Assembly (NCBI GenBank): GCA_019722365.1
Contig: JADFUC010000218.1
Location: 62,001 to 126,000, forward strand
DNA length: 64,000 nucleotides
Direction of reading: 5' to 3'
Source: Lithospermum erythrorhizon
Taxonomy: Eukaryota; Streptophyta; Magnoliopsida; Boraginales; Boraginaceae
The first letter of the stretch is position 1, and every line of letters begins with the position of its first letter. The notes beneath the pieces are model-generated. The model worked only from the letters and a program-made list of their open reading frames with translations. It ran no database searches and was not told the DNA's origin. The position numbers and the translations under genes were made by a program. Of the stretch, positions 48,638 to 59,931 are shown one piece after another.

Positions 48638-49181
48638 ATTTTTTTTTCTTTTTTTGGAAAAATTGAAAGTTGTTGATTGCTAGTAAGGATAAAAAAGGGT
48701 TCTTGAATTGATTGTTAGATGAATATAATTAATTGGCTAAGGTGATGCTACGGTTGATGAGAAAATAAGCTTTTGGAAAGGGATGATGATGGCGGCACTG
48801 ACTATAAGTTGAGTAATTGGAATTTATTAAAGGTGGTGACGGTGGAATTGAAGAGGAACCAGTGCGGTGGGAGGTGCAATATCCCCATACTTTAGGAGAG
48901 GGAGGATGGGAGATCACGGGCAAGGTAGGATGTGTTAAAGAAGAAAAGTGTGGGGTCTTATTTTAATTATATAAAATATCCCTATATTTTAGTTTAGTGT
49001 TAGGGACAAAATAGTCGTTTGTGTCTGAATCCGATAGTGAGGGATAGAAGAACTTATAGTATAGAGACCAACTGGACCAAAAGATAATTATCCTTTTTTT
49101 CTTCCATTACATGTTAGAAGCATCAAGCATCCATTCTTCGATGTTGGTTGTCTTTTTCCTCTACGTCCTTCTTCCTCATCA
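48638..49181. other. Spacer upstream of the host exon
   Basis: No coding frame. 48950-49095 contains CCCTATATTTTAGTTTAGTG, GGGACAAAATAGTC and ACTGGACCAAAAGATAATTA, a terminal-repeat-like phrase found inverted near 28250 and 43040. Confidence 0.45.
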
Positions 49182-49188
49182 TATAAAG
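49182..49188 (+). promoter_or_regulatory. Putative TATA box of the host gene
   Basis: TATAAAG, 126 bases before the ATG at 49314. It is followed by a C/T- and A-rich leader (CTCCACTCTCACTCACTAG) without upstream ATG codons close to the start. This is a normal plant promoter layout, but it is inferred from sequence only. Confidence 0.5.
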
Positions 49189-49313
49189 ATTTTCTATTTA
49201 TATTTCCATCATTCTCATCACAATCTCCACTCTCACTCACTAGTCAACACTTCAATACTCCACATTTTTAGAAAATATAATCTTCACTAAAATAAACCAT
49301 AATCTTCGTTATA

Positions 49314-49825
49314 ATGGTTAATTCAAACTTTAGAAATCGAATACCATTACAATGTAGGCCAAAGTTACTTAAAGATTATCTAAATGATAATGATTCATTA
49401 TCTAAGGCAGCATCAACCACTATTTTTGCAATTCAAGCCTCGGAGATGCTTATCAAAAGCCTTAAGTATTTCCCATTTCCTTCAATTAAATCTCCATCCA
49501 TTTTGCCAAGAAGCATTTATCGTAGGTTATCAAGGCGAAGGAATTATGATAACAATGAAATGGTCCCGGTCGATAATGTAAAAAGTCAAAGTCAAAGACA
49601 TCTTGCGGTGGAGATCTTCTAGAGACTTGATGGAGGAGAAATCCACACCGTTGGATGTTTCTTATGAGAAGTCAACGACATGTAGTCCTACGAGAAATCA
49701 AAATCCATGTTGGACTGATAGTGATTTCATGGGTGATAATTTTCCTTGGTGGTGTTACGAGAAGAATGAAAAGGCTAAGAGATTTTCACCGGAACAAGAT
49801 GGGGACAACGATAGCATCTTGGTGA
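49314..49825 (+). pseudogene. First exon of a host gene of the plant DUF4378 (TRM-like) family, truncated
   Basis: From the ATG at 49314 the frame reads PKLLKDYLNDND, then AASTTIFAIQASEMLIKSLK, FPFPSIKSPSILPRSIYRRL and SRR. The next frame continues KVKDILRWRSSRDLMEEK, STPLD and later WTDSDFMGD. This series (LLKDYL; KAAS-TI-A-Q-ASE; FPFPS-KSP-ILPRS--R-LSRR; VKVKDI-RW-S-RDL-EEK--PLD; W-DSDF) is how I remember the N-terminal half of plant DUF4378 proteins such as Arabidopsis TRM28. The DUF4378 domain itself would be further downstream and is not in the window. A single extra A in the run at 49580-49584 accounts for the frame change. The exon ends where CACTA terminal sequence begins (about 49826). 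The family is likely; the function (TRM proteins bind TON1/microtubule partners) is only by analogy. Confidence 0.65.
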
Positions 49826-50384
49826 AAGCAAAACATACCAAATGTGACGCGGAAGCCCGACGCTAATTCAATCACCATTTAGTGTCAGGTATACGTCCCT
49901 ATAGCCTCGGTATTTTACTCAAGAGGTTAAATAGATTTATTGAACAAACAACGTCGGTACTGTGTCGGTTAATGTCGACAAAATCAAATATTTATCTGGA
50001 AACTCGAATAGTGAGGAAGTAATTGTATGTTTGCATCAGTAACGTGTCAGGGAGTTTACATATTTTAAAAAGAGATTTGTAAAAGTAATTGTTAATATTT
50101 AATAAACTTAATTACATTGGGTATCGTCGGTTGTTTAACAAGTAAATTATTTAAAATCAAAATAATATATATATTCTAATAAAATTTTGAAAAGCCCGAT
50201 CGATACCGAAGCATATAGTTCCTATAGTGAATAAAGAAAGACTTCTCGAGCAAAACAACCCCCCAAAAAACCCAAACTTGCCAATTTCATATTTTAGGGG
50301 TTAGTGTTCTTTCGGTTTTCTTTATTGTTTTGCGCAACACGGGCCCCCATTTTGCTGTCTCTGCGTCCCACTTCGGGAGAGCCT

Positions 50385-50540
50385 TTAGACATTGGAGATT
50401 TTTTATGCATACTTTTGATGTTTTAGTATGACATTGGAGATTTTTAGCACATCGGTACTTTTGATGTTTCGTATGACATTGGAGATTTTTATCGTCGATT
50501 GTGCTTTTGCTATTTTAGGTATGACATTGGAGATTTTAGT
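50385..50540. repeat. Tandem array with GACATTGGAGATTTT core
   Basis: Four copies of GACATTGGAGATTTT, spaced about 45-60 bp, with a TACTTTTGATGTTT or TGCTTTTGCTATTT segment between them. It sits in the CACTA leader. Confidence 0.85.
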
Positions 50541-51425
50541 GTGTTTATAAATGATTATGTGGTGTTTGTTGTTTTTAATGTTATTTATATTCTTGTGGTA
50601 TTGTTTATTCTATTTTGTTATATGTTTTTGACTTTGCGGTGTGTGTTATGTGTGTAAACCAAAAAAAATTCTTGTCATTCGGAAGCTTATGTCGGTTCTG
50701 ATCGGTGACATTATATACGCGGAAGTAAATTGAGTTCTTTCGCGTTGGGCGGCAGCGTACCCGATGCCATTTATCTTTATACGCTTAGTATTACGTCGAG
50801 CTATTCAAAACATAATTTCCGTCGTCAGTGTCGATTGTTGTCACGCATTTCCTAAGCTATTTGAACTTAATTTAGAAACGTTATTTGCACTTATAATATC
50901 ATATCTGATCTAAATGTTTAAAATATATTATGATTATTTCACGTTATCGCCAATGAGAGTTTAACCACTTGACTCGTCTGAGGAAATTCATATGAGTAAT
51001 TTTTTGTCCAAAATCGATTTTTTATTTATCAAATTACATTTAATGACATCCGCTAGCGTGGTATACGTAACGATCATGAATCGTAAAAATGTAGTTACTT
51101 GATACATTCCCCATACTCGAGGCGGAGTTTATTAATGCTTATATATAGTTCTAATACTTAATCTTAGAAAAAAAAAATAGTTTTGTTTCACCCAACATTT
51201 ATATTATATCGATACATTAGTTAATTTGCATTGATAAGACTTAAGAGTTTCTTGTAAAATCCTAATTATATTGCAAATTAACCTTTACTACAATTCCAAA
51301 TTGTGAGCCGGTTCGCGTCGGGCCGACACGTATCCGTATGCATTTTTGTTCTGAGCACATCATAGGCGGCTAGTAGTTTCAGTATAACCACGACATATGT
51401 ATCAGCGAATCTATTAGAAGCAGGG

Positions 51426-51428
<3 letters not shown>

Positions 51429-51474
<46 letters not shown>
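51429..51474. repeat. (TA)n microsatellite
   Basis: About 46 bases of uninterrupted TA repeats inside the CACTA element. Confidence 0.95.
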
Positions 51475-51479
<5 letters not shown>

Positions 51480-52149
51480 AAACACTATCTTTAAAAAAGA
51501 AAACACTCTTTGACACTAAGCGTCCTTTTATTTAAAGAATTAAGCCTAAACTTCAAGATCTTAATCTTACTTTCCAAAGAATTAAACCCGAGCAGATCTT
51601 AATCTTACTTTCAACAATTTAACCTAAACTGTGACCTAAGGTTGAGGTATATTATCCATATTCGTCATTAATTCCAATAAATTCATGAAAAATGTCTTAG
51701 TTACTAATTATATGTTGTGAATAAGTGTTATTAATAAGTATTATTTAGATTAAATAATTAATATAATTTCAATAAATTTAGGTAAAATGTCGAAAATGGA
51801 TTAACCCGATGTATTTTTAATCGTCAAGATTGACTGATTGAATAATGAATATTTGTATGGTTTGATGAAAATTTTCTTGAGGTTGCAAAAAAACATTCGA
51901 TGTCGAAGGTTTAAGCGGGGATACGATAATAGTGTAAGAGATATCAAAATACAAAACGTCACATGATAATAGTAGTGAGGTGGGGTTGCATTTGGTTTCA
52001 TATGGTTTTGTTGAAGGATACTATACGTGGGAGTATAAGTAAGGTAGAAGATTATGTTCCTTATAGCGTTCTTTATCCTCGAGGAATAAGACATCTTATG
52101 CTAATAGAGGCATAGAAGAAAATTAATATATCTGTTGGTTGAATGGGCT

Positions 52150-55100
52150 AAACTTACCGTCATGGAGAGACCAACTTTGAATTTGGTGGTTGCTCTAATA
52201 ATTCTAATGAGGAACTAGCAGAATTCGAGAAGATCCTAATATCTGTGGCGAGAACATACTATGATTTATTAGGAGGCGTAAATGAGCGATTATGGGATGG
52301 TTATGCGAATTTACCAAGTTATCGTGGCGACTGTTGAATTAACAAGTCACAGTCCTTGAATCCTACTTAAGAACATTTCCATCGGTGGTTTTCATAATCA
52401 AGTGTTGTACTCAAATGCGGAAAGAGCATGCCAATGATTTTTATGGCAAAAGATATTTGACTCCTTTACATTCTTGCCAAAGCAGAGAAAATTGATGCGT
52501 ATGTATGAATAATTGCGTACTATGTTATAAAGGATGAATCATTGGACTCGTGTAATAGAAATTTGTGGGGGAGTCTAGATATGGGCCAAGAAGAAGGATG
52601 GGAGGCAGCGAACCTATTTCCTTGAGGTTTTGGTATACTTTCTACTAGGACCACGACTACAACGATTGTATATGTGAGAAAGGCGACTCGCTGACATGAC
52701 GTAGCACTATCGAACTTCGAGCCGATAATGGTTGGATGGCCAGCGTCAAGGGATGGTGTAACGTGGAAGCACTTTGTCTGTGCGTCCCAGTTTTTCAGCC
52801 AGGCCGATAAGTGTGAGGATAGGTTTGTGTTCTAATGGGTTTAGTCCCTTTAGCAAGATTGGATACCATTCATGTTGGCTTGATGATAAATACATGTGTA
52901 CAATCACCACGAGAATTGTGCATGAAAGGAGTCTTATATGTTTTTATCTCTTATTATACGGGCCGAGAATCGGTAGGGAATAATAGATGTTTTTGAGACC
53001 CTTGATTAATTGTGTTGAGTCGATTGTGGACAAGCCCATGCTCCGGGACATTGATTGTCTGGAACAAATTTGATTTTTTAAGATGAGGTTTTCTTTGATG
53101 TAGACTGATTAGCGATTTTCACATATGGCATGTTATTTTGTTGGAGCCTTGGTAGGTAGCATGTCCGTATTGTATGGAAACCTAGGGCTTTTCAATAAGA
53201 GAAGGTTAAGGAAGTTTGTTGGTTTGATTATGCGTCCTTTGCTTTGCACATTGGACATCGGTATAGAGATACCAAAATGTGTTTGTAGCAGGGACGAACT
53301 TATCCATTTTTGCGAGAAGGAGGCGATATCTTTGGGCCGACATATTTGCGAGATGTGTAAGTTAGATCCCGATGTGTTTGGAAAAGGCGAATACTCGAGA
53401 ACATAGGGCTTTGGTATAATGTTAAGAACAAGCGAGTGCGAAAGGTATATTACGGGACAGGTTATTGGTTGACAAATAAAATCCAAGCCTGATTCATGCG
53501 GACGGGAAAAACAATGAGTGAGAAATAGAATACACATTGTAATGGATGTTCTAGCAAAATGAAAGACAATGAGCGAGCAAAGTCGACCTCGAGACTCGTT
53601 GTTCTCGTCGGAGATTGCATATCTTGAATGATGGTGGAAGGAAGCCGAAACCTAAAAGCGAAACACCTGGCTGACAACATTGCGAAGCGGAGAACGTTAG
53701 AAAATGGTTGTCACGTCAGCGATTGCAGATAGGCATGCTTCAAACATTGGAGATGTGCAGGTATATTTTCTAAGATCTTGTATCAACAATATTACTTTGA
53801 ATTACTAAGCAAGTGAGCTCGTGTTTGTAGGGCGTGAACTTTGGTAGATGAAAGTCACGATATATTATTGTCAGCGATTTAGCCAGCCTCAAATAAATCG
53901 CCCAATCCAGTATAGGAAACCATAACGGAGTGGTGTTATTTTTAGCGATATTTCAGCAAAAAACCCTTAATGTGGAGCGTGTGAAAGAGGATTTCGGCAT
54001 AACATTGTTGAGATAATTTGCGAGATGGAGAAGATATTCCGCTTCGTTAACTGATGCAATGGAGCACCTACTGATACATTTGTCGTATTTGACATTAAAT
54101 GAGGGTCGTATGCGGTATAGATGGATGTACCCGTTCGGGCCATGAATATATGTCTTTATTATAATTTCATACTGAATTGGTTTTTGCTATCTAACTAATC
54201 TTATTAATGTTTGTAGATTTTTAGGGGGCTTAAAGAAATTAGTACGGAAAAAGGCACACTTGAAGGGTCAATATGGGAGGCATATTTGGTGAAAGAGGTT
54301 TCGAACTTTTGTTCTATGTAATTCGAGAAAATTATAGAAACCAACTTAAATCGGCCTAGGAGGCACGATGTACGAAAGCAACTGGAAGACCTAACTCATT
54401 TGTCATTGTTTCGTTACCCAGGGTGTAACATGTTTGTAGTGAAACATCAATATCACATGGATGCTAAAGAGTACAACACCGCTCATGTGTATATCTTGTG
54501 CAACACGCCCGGAATACGGGGATACCTACAGTAAGTGTACATTTCATGTTTAAACTAATCAAGTTCCACATGATATAATAGTTCCCTAAATGAAAACTTC
54601 TTGTTGTAGGATGTACCATGAATTTCTTGAAGAGTTGGATCCCGAGTCGTCAGACAAAGATCGACATCTTGATGTTAGCAAGAATTTTTGTAAATGGTTT
54701 GCTACCTATGTACCAAATAATATGAATACACTTCTCAATACACTTTCTGGTGGACCGGCTCTAGAGATCAAAAGGTACAAGGGCTACTACGTCAATGGTT
54801 ACTACTTTGACAATAGGCAGGGTGATGGTAATAAGAGCACTTTCAAGAGCGGTGTTTGTGTCAAAGGTTCCTGCTACGAAGATGATGATCATGTTGACTA
54901 CTATGGGGTCATAGAGGTGATTTGGGAGCTGTCTTATGGCTTGATGTATGATAGAGTTGTACTTTTCAAATAGTTATGGTTTGAAACTAGCAAGTGGTTG
55001 CAGGTACATAAAAAAAATGGAATGGTTCAAATCAAACATAAAAGAAGAGCTTCAAAAGATGACCCATTTATCCTAGCATCGCAGGCACAAGAAGTATACT

Positions 55101-55465
55101 ATCTTACGTTATGTTTCAGCCAGTAGAGATCATAAGAAATGGTATGTCTCAATGAAATCAAAAGCTAGGAGTGGAGTTTATTGGACTCATATGTAGAACT
55201 GGATGTGTCTCCTATAAATACAGAAGATATCTTCCAGGAAGAACAACAGGATCCACCGGTTCTAGTTGATCCGACCCATGATATTGACGTTGTTGAAGAG
55301 GGGGTATATGTTATTCTTAAGGATGATGATGATGATGTGGAACGGAGCAGTAATGAAGATATAGATTATGAGTCTGACTACCCCGATGAGAATGATGACT
55401 ACGAGCAAGCATATTGGGGGGACGATGCCGGTGATGATAATAATGACTACTCAGAAGACAGTTAG
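52150..55465 (+). pseudogene. TNP2-type CACTA transposase (TNPD), decayed, with introns
   Basis: Segments appear in the family order. VRIGLCSNGFSPFSKIGYHS (52812-52871) is the Transposase_21 core (PF02992). NIDVFLRPLI is near 53000. A KMKDN-AKS--R segment near 53560, then ENVRKWLSRQ near 53695 and a G-ASNIGDVQ exon end, correspond to the region before DUF4218. MKSHDILLSAI near 53847 and the following LC-FF, LE-IFPPSF, IHL and YRWMYPF blocks (to 54151) are DUF4218 (PF13960). The KAHLEGSIWEAYLVKEVS segment follows an intron (54152-54216, GT...AG). A second intron (54531-54609, GTAAGT...TTGTAG) precedes MYHEFLEELDPES, then GYYVNGYYFD and YYGVIEVIWELSY, which is DUF4216 (PF13952). It ends in an acidic tail at 55181-55465. 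The front part (52150-53700) has many stops; 54590-54970 and the tail are open. It would cut and paste CACTA ends, but not in this state. Confidence 0.88.
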
Positions 55466-56371
55466 GAGATCGATGTTTTCATTTACTTTATTTTTTGTGT
55501 AATAATTGTCAAGTATGTATGAAACCTCATATTGTAGGAAGACTATTAGTAGTGTGTTCTTTGAGTTTCTGATGTTTTCATATTGTGTTCTATAGTAGTT
55601 GTCATATGCAGGTTGTGTTGGTGTAAAAACTGTTTATTTTTTTTTACTGTGACACAGAAAATGTGACGGTATAATGTCGGTTTCGAGTCGGTATTAGAAA
55701 TAACATATTCAAAAATAGCGTCGGTTTGGCATCGGGTATGTAAATTTCTAAAAAAAAAAAAATTCTCGCTTTCTATTTTTTGTAGCGGGGATTTTGAATT
55801 TTATTCAAATTTCAACTTTTTTTTGCATCGGGTAACCGTCATTATCGTGTCGGATTCAGTTTTTCAGAATTTTCGATTTTTCATATTTATATATATCCTA
55901 CTATTCATCTCATTCTCTTCATTTTTCAAGAACCATTTCTCTCAAATTTCTTTCTCTGAAAATTTCTTTCACTATTATGCTATTTATTTCATTAATTGTT
56001 TATGTCTACTAACCATTCTTTCTCTCTAATTTCGTTTAATTATGCAGGGAAATTCAAATTAGTATGTTTTTATACGTTTAAATATTTGAATTACTAATCT
56101 ACAACCTGTTTTTATTTAATTAAACAATATTTTTATTAAATCAAGTTCTTACATTTTTTATTATTTATACTAATATATTTGTATGTATGTTTCATGTAGG
56201 AAAACATGTAACAACCAAAGAGGATTAATAAATTTCAAAGGTAATATATATGTTTATGTTAAAATGTTTATATTTGTGTATGTTTTTATATGATTATGTT
56301 CGATTGTATTTTTGAATGTGGTGATTGTGTTTATGAATGTGTTGATTGTGTTTTTGAATGTGTTTTTTTTA
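55466..56371. other. CACTA region after the transposase
   Basis: Subterminal-type motifs (GTCGGTTTGGCATCGGG near 55720, GCATCGGGTAACCGTC near 55825) occur between T-rich stretches. Then GTATGTTTTTATATGATTATG-like simple sequence leads to the LINE insertion. No second gene (TNPA-like) was found. Three near copies of TTGATTGTGTTTNTGAATGTG lie at 56318-56362. Confidence 0.5.
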
Positions 56372-56648
56372 AAACCTTTTCCTAGGGCTTTCGTGTTAAT
56401 TAAAATAAAAATAAATGTTAATACATTATTTTTGGGGAAAAATCCCTACCAAGCAAAATAAAAACCTTAAATCGTATCTAAGAGTAAGGCGGGGCTCACT
56501 CGCCACTAACATAAGCCAAAAGCACAAAAAAAAAACATAATCCAAATACAACAATACAAAAATGAAAATAATAACAAAATAAATAACACCCACAGGAGGG
56601 TGACCTTCAATCCTTCCACCTGCATAAAACTTCAACCTGGACTCTGAG

Positions 56649-57185
56649 TCAGCCACGGATGTATGGGATACCTGTAATTTCAGTGCGAACCAAGGCTCGA
56701 ATCCGATCAGGTGCGTCATCAGGCCTCCAAATGTAGGTAGCACGTTCCTTGAGAGCGAGTTTAGCAATAGCATCCGCCACCATACTTTGCTCCCTCCAGA
56801 TGTGCTTCAGCTCCGATCTTGAAACCTGCAGAAGATGATTAATAGCAAAGATACTATTGTTCCTACGCCAATGGGTCCGCTGCTCCTGAACGATCTTGAC
56901 AAGCGTCATAGAATCCGTCTCCACCTGCAAATCAGAAAAACCACGAGTGGTACACCACTCGAGAACCTCGAAAGTAGCCATAATTTCCGCTTCCAAAGCC
57001 GAGGCGGCCGCCTTATAGATCCCCAAGGCATAAATCAGCTGGCCATTTTCATTCCGAATGACGCCTCCCATGCCAGCTTCGCCATTTCTGAAAGAGCCAT
57101 CAATGTTGAGCTTGTACTTACCAATGCCAGGCCTCGACCAAAACACAACCGTAGGAGCTCCCAAGAGAAGGGCCACGTTCATGTC
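56649..57185 (-). pseudogene. LINE RNase H domain (RVT_3), joined directly behind the RT
   Basis: From the ATG at 57182 one frame of 177 codons holds KYKLNIDGSFRNGEAGMGGV (first Asp), ASALEAEIMATFEVLEWC (Glu), LQVETDSMTLVK (Asp) and VADAIAKLALKE (last Asp). All four catalytic positions of the plant LINE RNase H are present. It follows the TGA that ends the RT frame and is in the same frame. The zinc-binding zf-RVT domain that normally stands between RT and RNase H is absent (it is seen in the LINE fragment at 25.0 kb), so an internal deletion at about 57185 is likely. Confidence 0.88.
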
Positions 57186-59925
57186 TCAGCCTTCCCCCGT
57201 ACGAAGCTCCCAATGAATGAACTCCTCTGCCTTATCACGAATGCCAACCAACCGTTTCCAAACCCTAGAATGAGCCGGATGGACCTTCACCTTCATAGGA
57301 TGATCCTGGCTACAATATTTACTAAGCATAAAGAGACTCCAAAAAGTGTTACCTTCCCGCAGACCAAAGCAACTTTTAAACAGACAAGTTTCCTCAACCT
57401 CCTCGAAAGATCTAAAGTTCAGCCCCCCTTCTTCATACGGATAACACGTTTTGCCCCATTTACACCAAGTGACATCCCCCCAAAGAAACTTATTCAGCAA
57501 AATCTCAAGCTTCTGTCTCACCGTATCCGACATATGCATGACTTGATGGAAATAGAATGGAAGATATGAGAGGACCGATTGGATCAAAGTAATACGAAAA
57601 CCAGTAGATAAATCTCTATGTTCCCATAAATTGATGGTATTCCTGATGCGGTCCAGAAGGGGATCGAAAAGAAAACATTGTCGTTTGCCCTTGAAGATAG
57701 GAATACCCAGATATTGGAAAGGAAGACCTTCCCTTTTGAAGCCAGTAGCCTTGAGAATGATGTTGACCCTGTTACTAGGAAGTTTATCAGAAAGAATGCA
57801 GGAGCTTTTATCTTTATTAATGACCTGACCTAAAACCGACTGAAAGTGAGCAAGGAATCCATTAACCTTATCGAGAGAAGATTTAAGACCATTACAGAAT
57901 AACAGACAATCATTAGCAAAGCCGAGGCAGGGGACTGAACAGAGCCACCAGCATTGTACGCAATCCGAGGGTGATCTTTTTGTAGTTTTGCGAGTCCCCG
58001 GAGAAAATAATCTTTTGCGAGCAAATAATCTTCAACAATAATAAACAAGGAAGGAGATAAAGGGTCCCCTGTCGAACACCTTTAGAAGAGGGAAAGAAGC
58101 CTTTTAACTCCCCGTTGAACATCACTGAGAACCAATAGTTATTCAGACAAGCACCAATACGATCAATCCAAGCCTGAGCAAACCCGAATTTCTCCAAGAT
58201 CAAACACAAGAACTCCCAAGAAAGCATGTCGAAGGCCTTGGTCATATCGATCTTCAACATCACATTACCCCCATCTTTACCTTTATCCAGGTGGTGAACC
58301 AGTTCCTGAGCCAAAAGAATATTGTCTTGAATAAGCCGACCACGAACAAACCCCGTCTGAAACTCAGAAATAATCTTAGGCAGAATGGCAGACAGTCTAT
58401 TGTTGATAAGCTTCGTGATCACTTTGTTGGTAAAATTGCATAAATTGATCGGGCGAAATTGCTTCCAAGTGTTAGGACCTTCACACTTCAAGAGCAAAGT
58501 AAGAAACGTCGTGGTAAAACCACGAGGCAAGCTAGCCCCCTCCATAAAATAACATACTGCATTGAAGACCTCAACCCCAACAATGTCCCAAAACGATTGA
58601 TAAAAGACCCCATTAAAACCGTCCGAGCCAGCCATACTATTTTTGTCCATCGAAAAAACCACATCACGAACCTCCTGCATAGTAGGAGGAGCCATCAAAT
58701 TTTCGTTATCCTGCATAGAGACAAGATTCGGAATGCAATCAACAAGATCCGCCATAGAAGGACGAGCCATAGTATTAGTAAAGGCCGAGTGAAAATAATC
58801 AACCACCGAATCCGCAACCTGATCTTTGTCGGTAATCCAATCCCCATCAATCAAAGTACCCACAATGGCCTTTTTCAGACGACATTCCTTGACCCAAGAA
58901 TGAAAGAAGGACGTAGATTTATCCCCATTCGGCATCCACTTGACCCCACTTTTCTGTTGCCAATAAGCCTCCTCAATAGCTAAACATTTAAGATGTTCAG
59001 CCTTTGCAAGATGCAGAGCCTCTCTATCGGAATCCAACCCGGAACCTTCGAAAATATTCTCACACACCGAAACTCGATCCTCCGCACTATCCACATTGGT
59101 GAAAATATTACCAAAAACCTCTCTATTCCACACCCTGAGCCGAGTTTTCAATCTCTTAAGCTTGCTAAGAAGAATAAAGAAAGGATCCCCATACACAGAA
59201 TTCGACCAACTCTCCAAAATAACACCCTTGAGAGCATCATGATGAAGCCACATATTCTGAAACCGGAAAGAACCTTTAGGAGTATCATGAAGCAATTTGA
59301 GCTCGATAAGAAGCGGGGCATGGTCAGAAGCCGTTTTAGCCAGATGACAGACATTAAGAATAGGGAACGTGTCCAAACAGAGCTGATCACACAAAACTCT
59401 ATCAAGTCTCTGAGAAAGTTTACCATTAGTCCAAGTGTATTTAGAGCCCACGAAGCCATCATCAATCAAATTACAGTTCTGAATACACTGAGAGAAATCA
59501 GACATAAATATGGGGTCAGGGGCATTACCCCCAATCCGTTCATCACCACTAATCAGAGCATTAAAATCTCCCATCACAATCCACGGAGTAGAGAACTTCT
59601 GAAGGTTAAAGAGAGCCTCCCATAGTTCCCTACGCTAAGGAATATTACAAACAGCATAAACCACAGTAATATAATACAACTTAGCCGTCGGGAGATGAGT
59701 CAATTTAAGATGCAGATACTGCCGATGGTCACCTACAACTTCCACATCAAACATATTGTTCCAAAAAACCCAATTAGCATAATTAAACTTCTTTTTGTAA
59801 ACAAGAATATTAGAAGAAGGAATTTTCGGCTCATGTATAGCCAAAAAATCAAATTTATGCTTCCTTTTCAGATTTTTGATACGTCTGCAGGTCGAATCAT
59901 TACTAATACGCTCAGATTCCAGCAT
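57186..59925 (-). pseudogene. LINE ORF2: endonuclease and reverse transcriptase, inactivated
   Basis: From the ATG at 59925: RRIKNLKRKHKFDFLAIHEP (the endonuclease Glu in HEPK), then a TAG at 59635-59637, then in the same frame GDFNALI, RLDRVLCD and SDHAPLLIEL, an APE-type endonuclease. RT follows with GSDGFNGVFYQSFW, the LINLCNFTNKVITK-like block, FVRGRLIQDNILLAQELVHH, KIDMTKAFDMLSWEF and GVRQG (near 58075). There a base is missing in the C run at 58066-58069 and the frame changes. A second shift lies near 57925, just before the active-site box, which reads FAND instead of FADD. The thumb region continues to WELRTGEG, where a TGA (57186-57188) ends the frame. The enzyme would nick target DNA and prime reverse transcription there; as written it cannot. 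Confidence 0.9.
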
Positions 59926-59931
59926 AATAAC

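Larger units (their letters stand above)
49852..52149. other. 5' subterminal and leader region of the CACTA element
   Basis: No coding frame. It contains scattered subterminal motifs (GTCGGTACTGTGTCGG near 49951, CGGTTCGCGTCGGGCCGACAC-like near 51310), an 'ACATTGGAGATTTT' array and a TA microsatellite. The leader of a CACTA transposase gene normally lies here; no first exon could be identified. Confidence 0.55.

Noticed and set aside
55181..55465. Acidic ORF as an independent small gene
   Set aside because: Position and composition fit the C-terminal tail of the CACTA transposase.
56835..57569. 244-codon plus-strand ORF
   Set aside because: Lies antisense over the LINE RT and RNase H, whose motifs are clear on the minus strand.
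58459..59625. Plus-strand ORFs of 174 and 210 codons
   Set aside because: Antisense shadows of LINE ORF2, with no protein family features.
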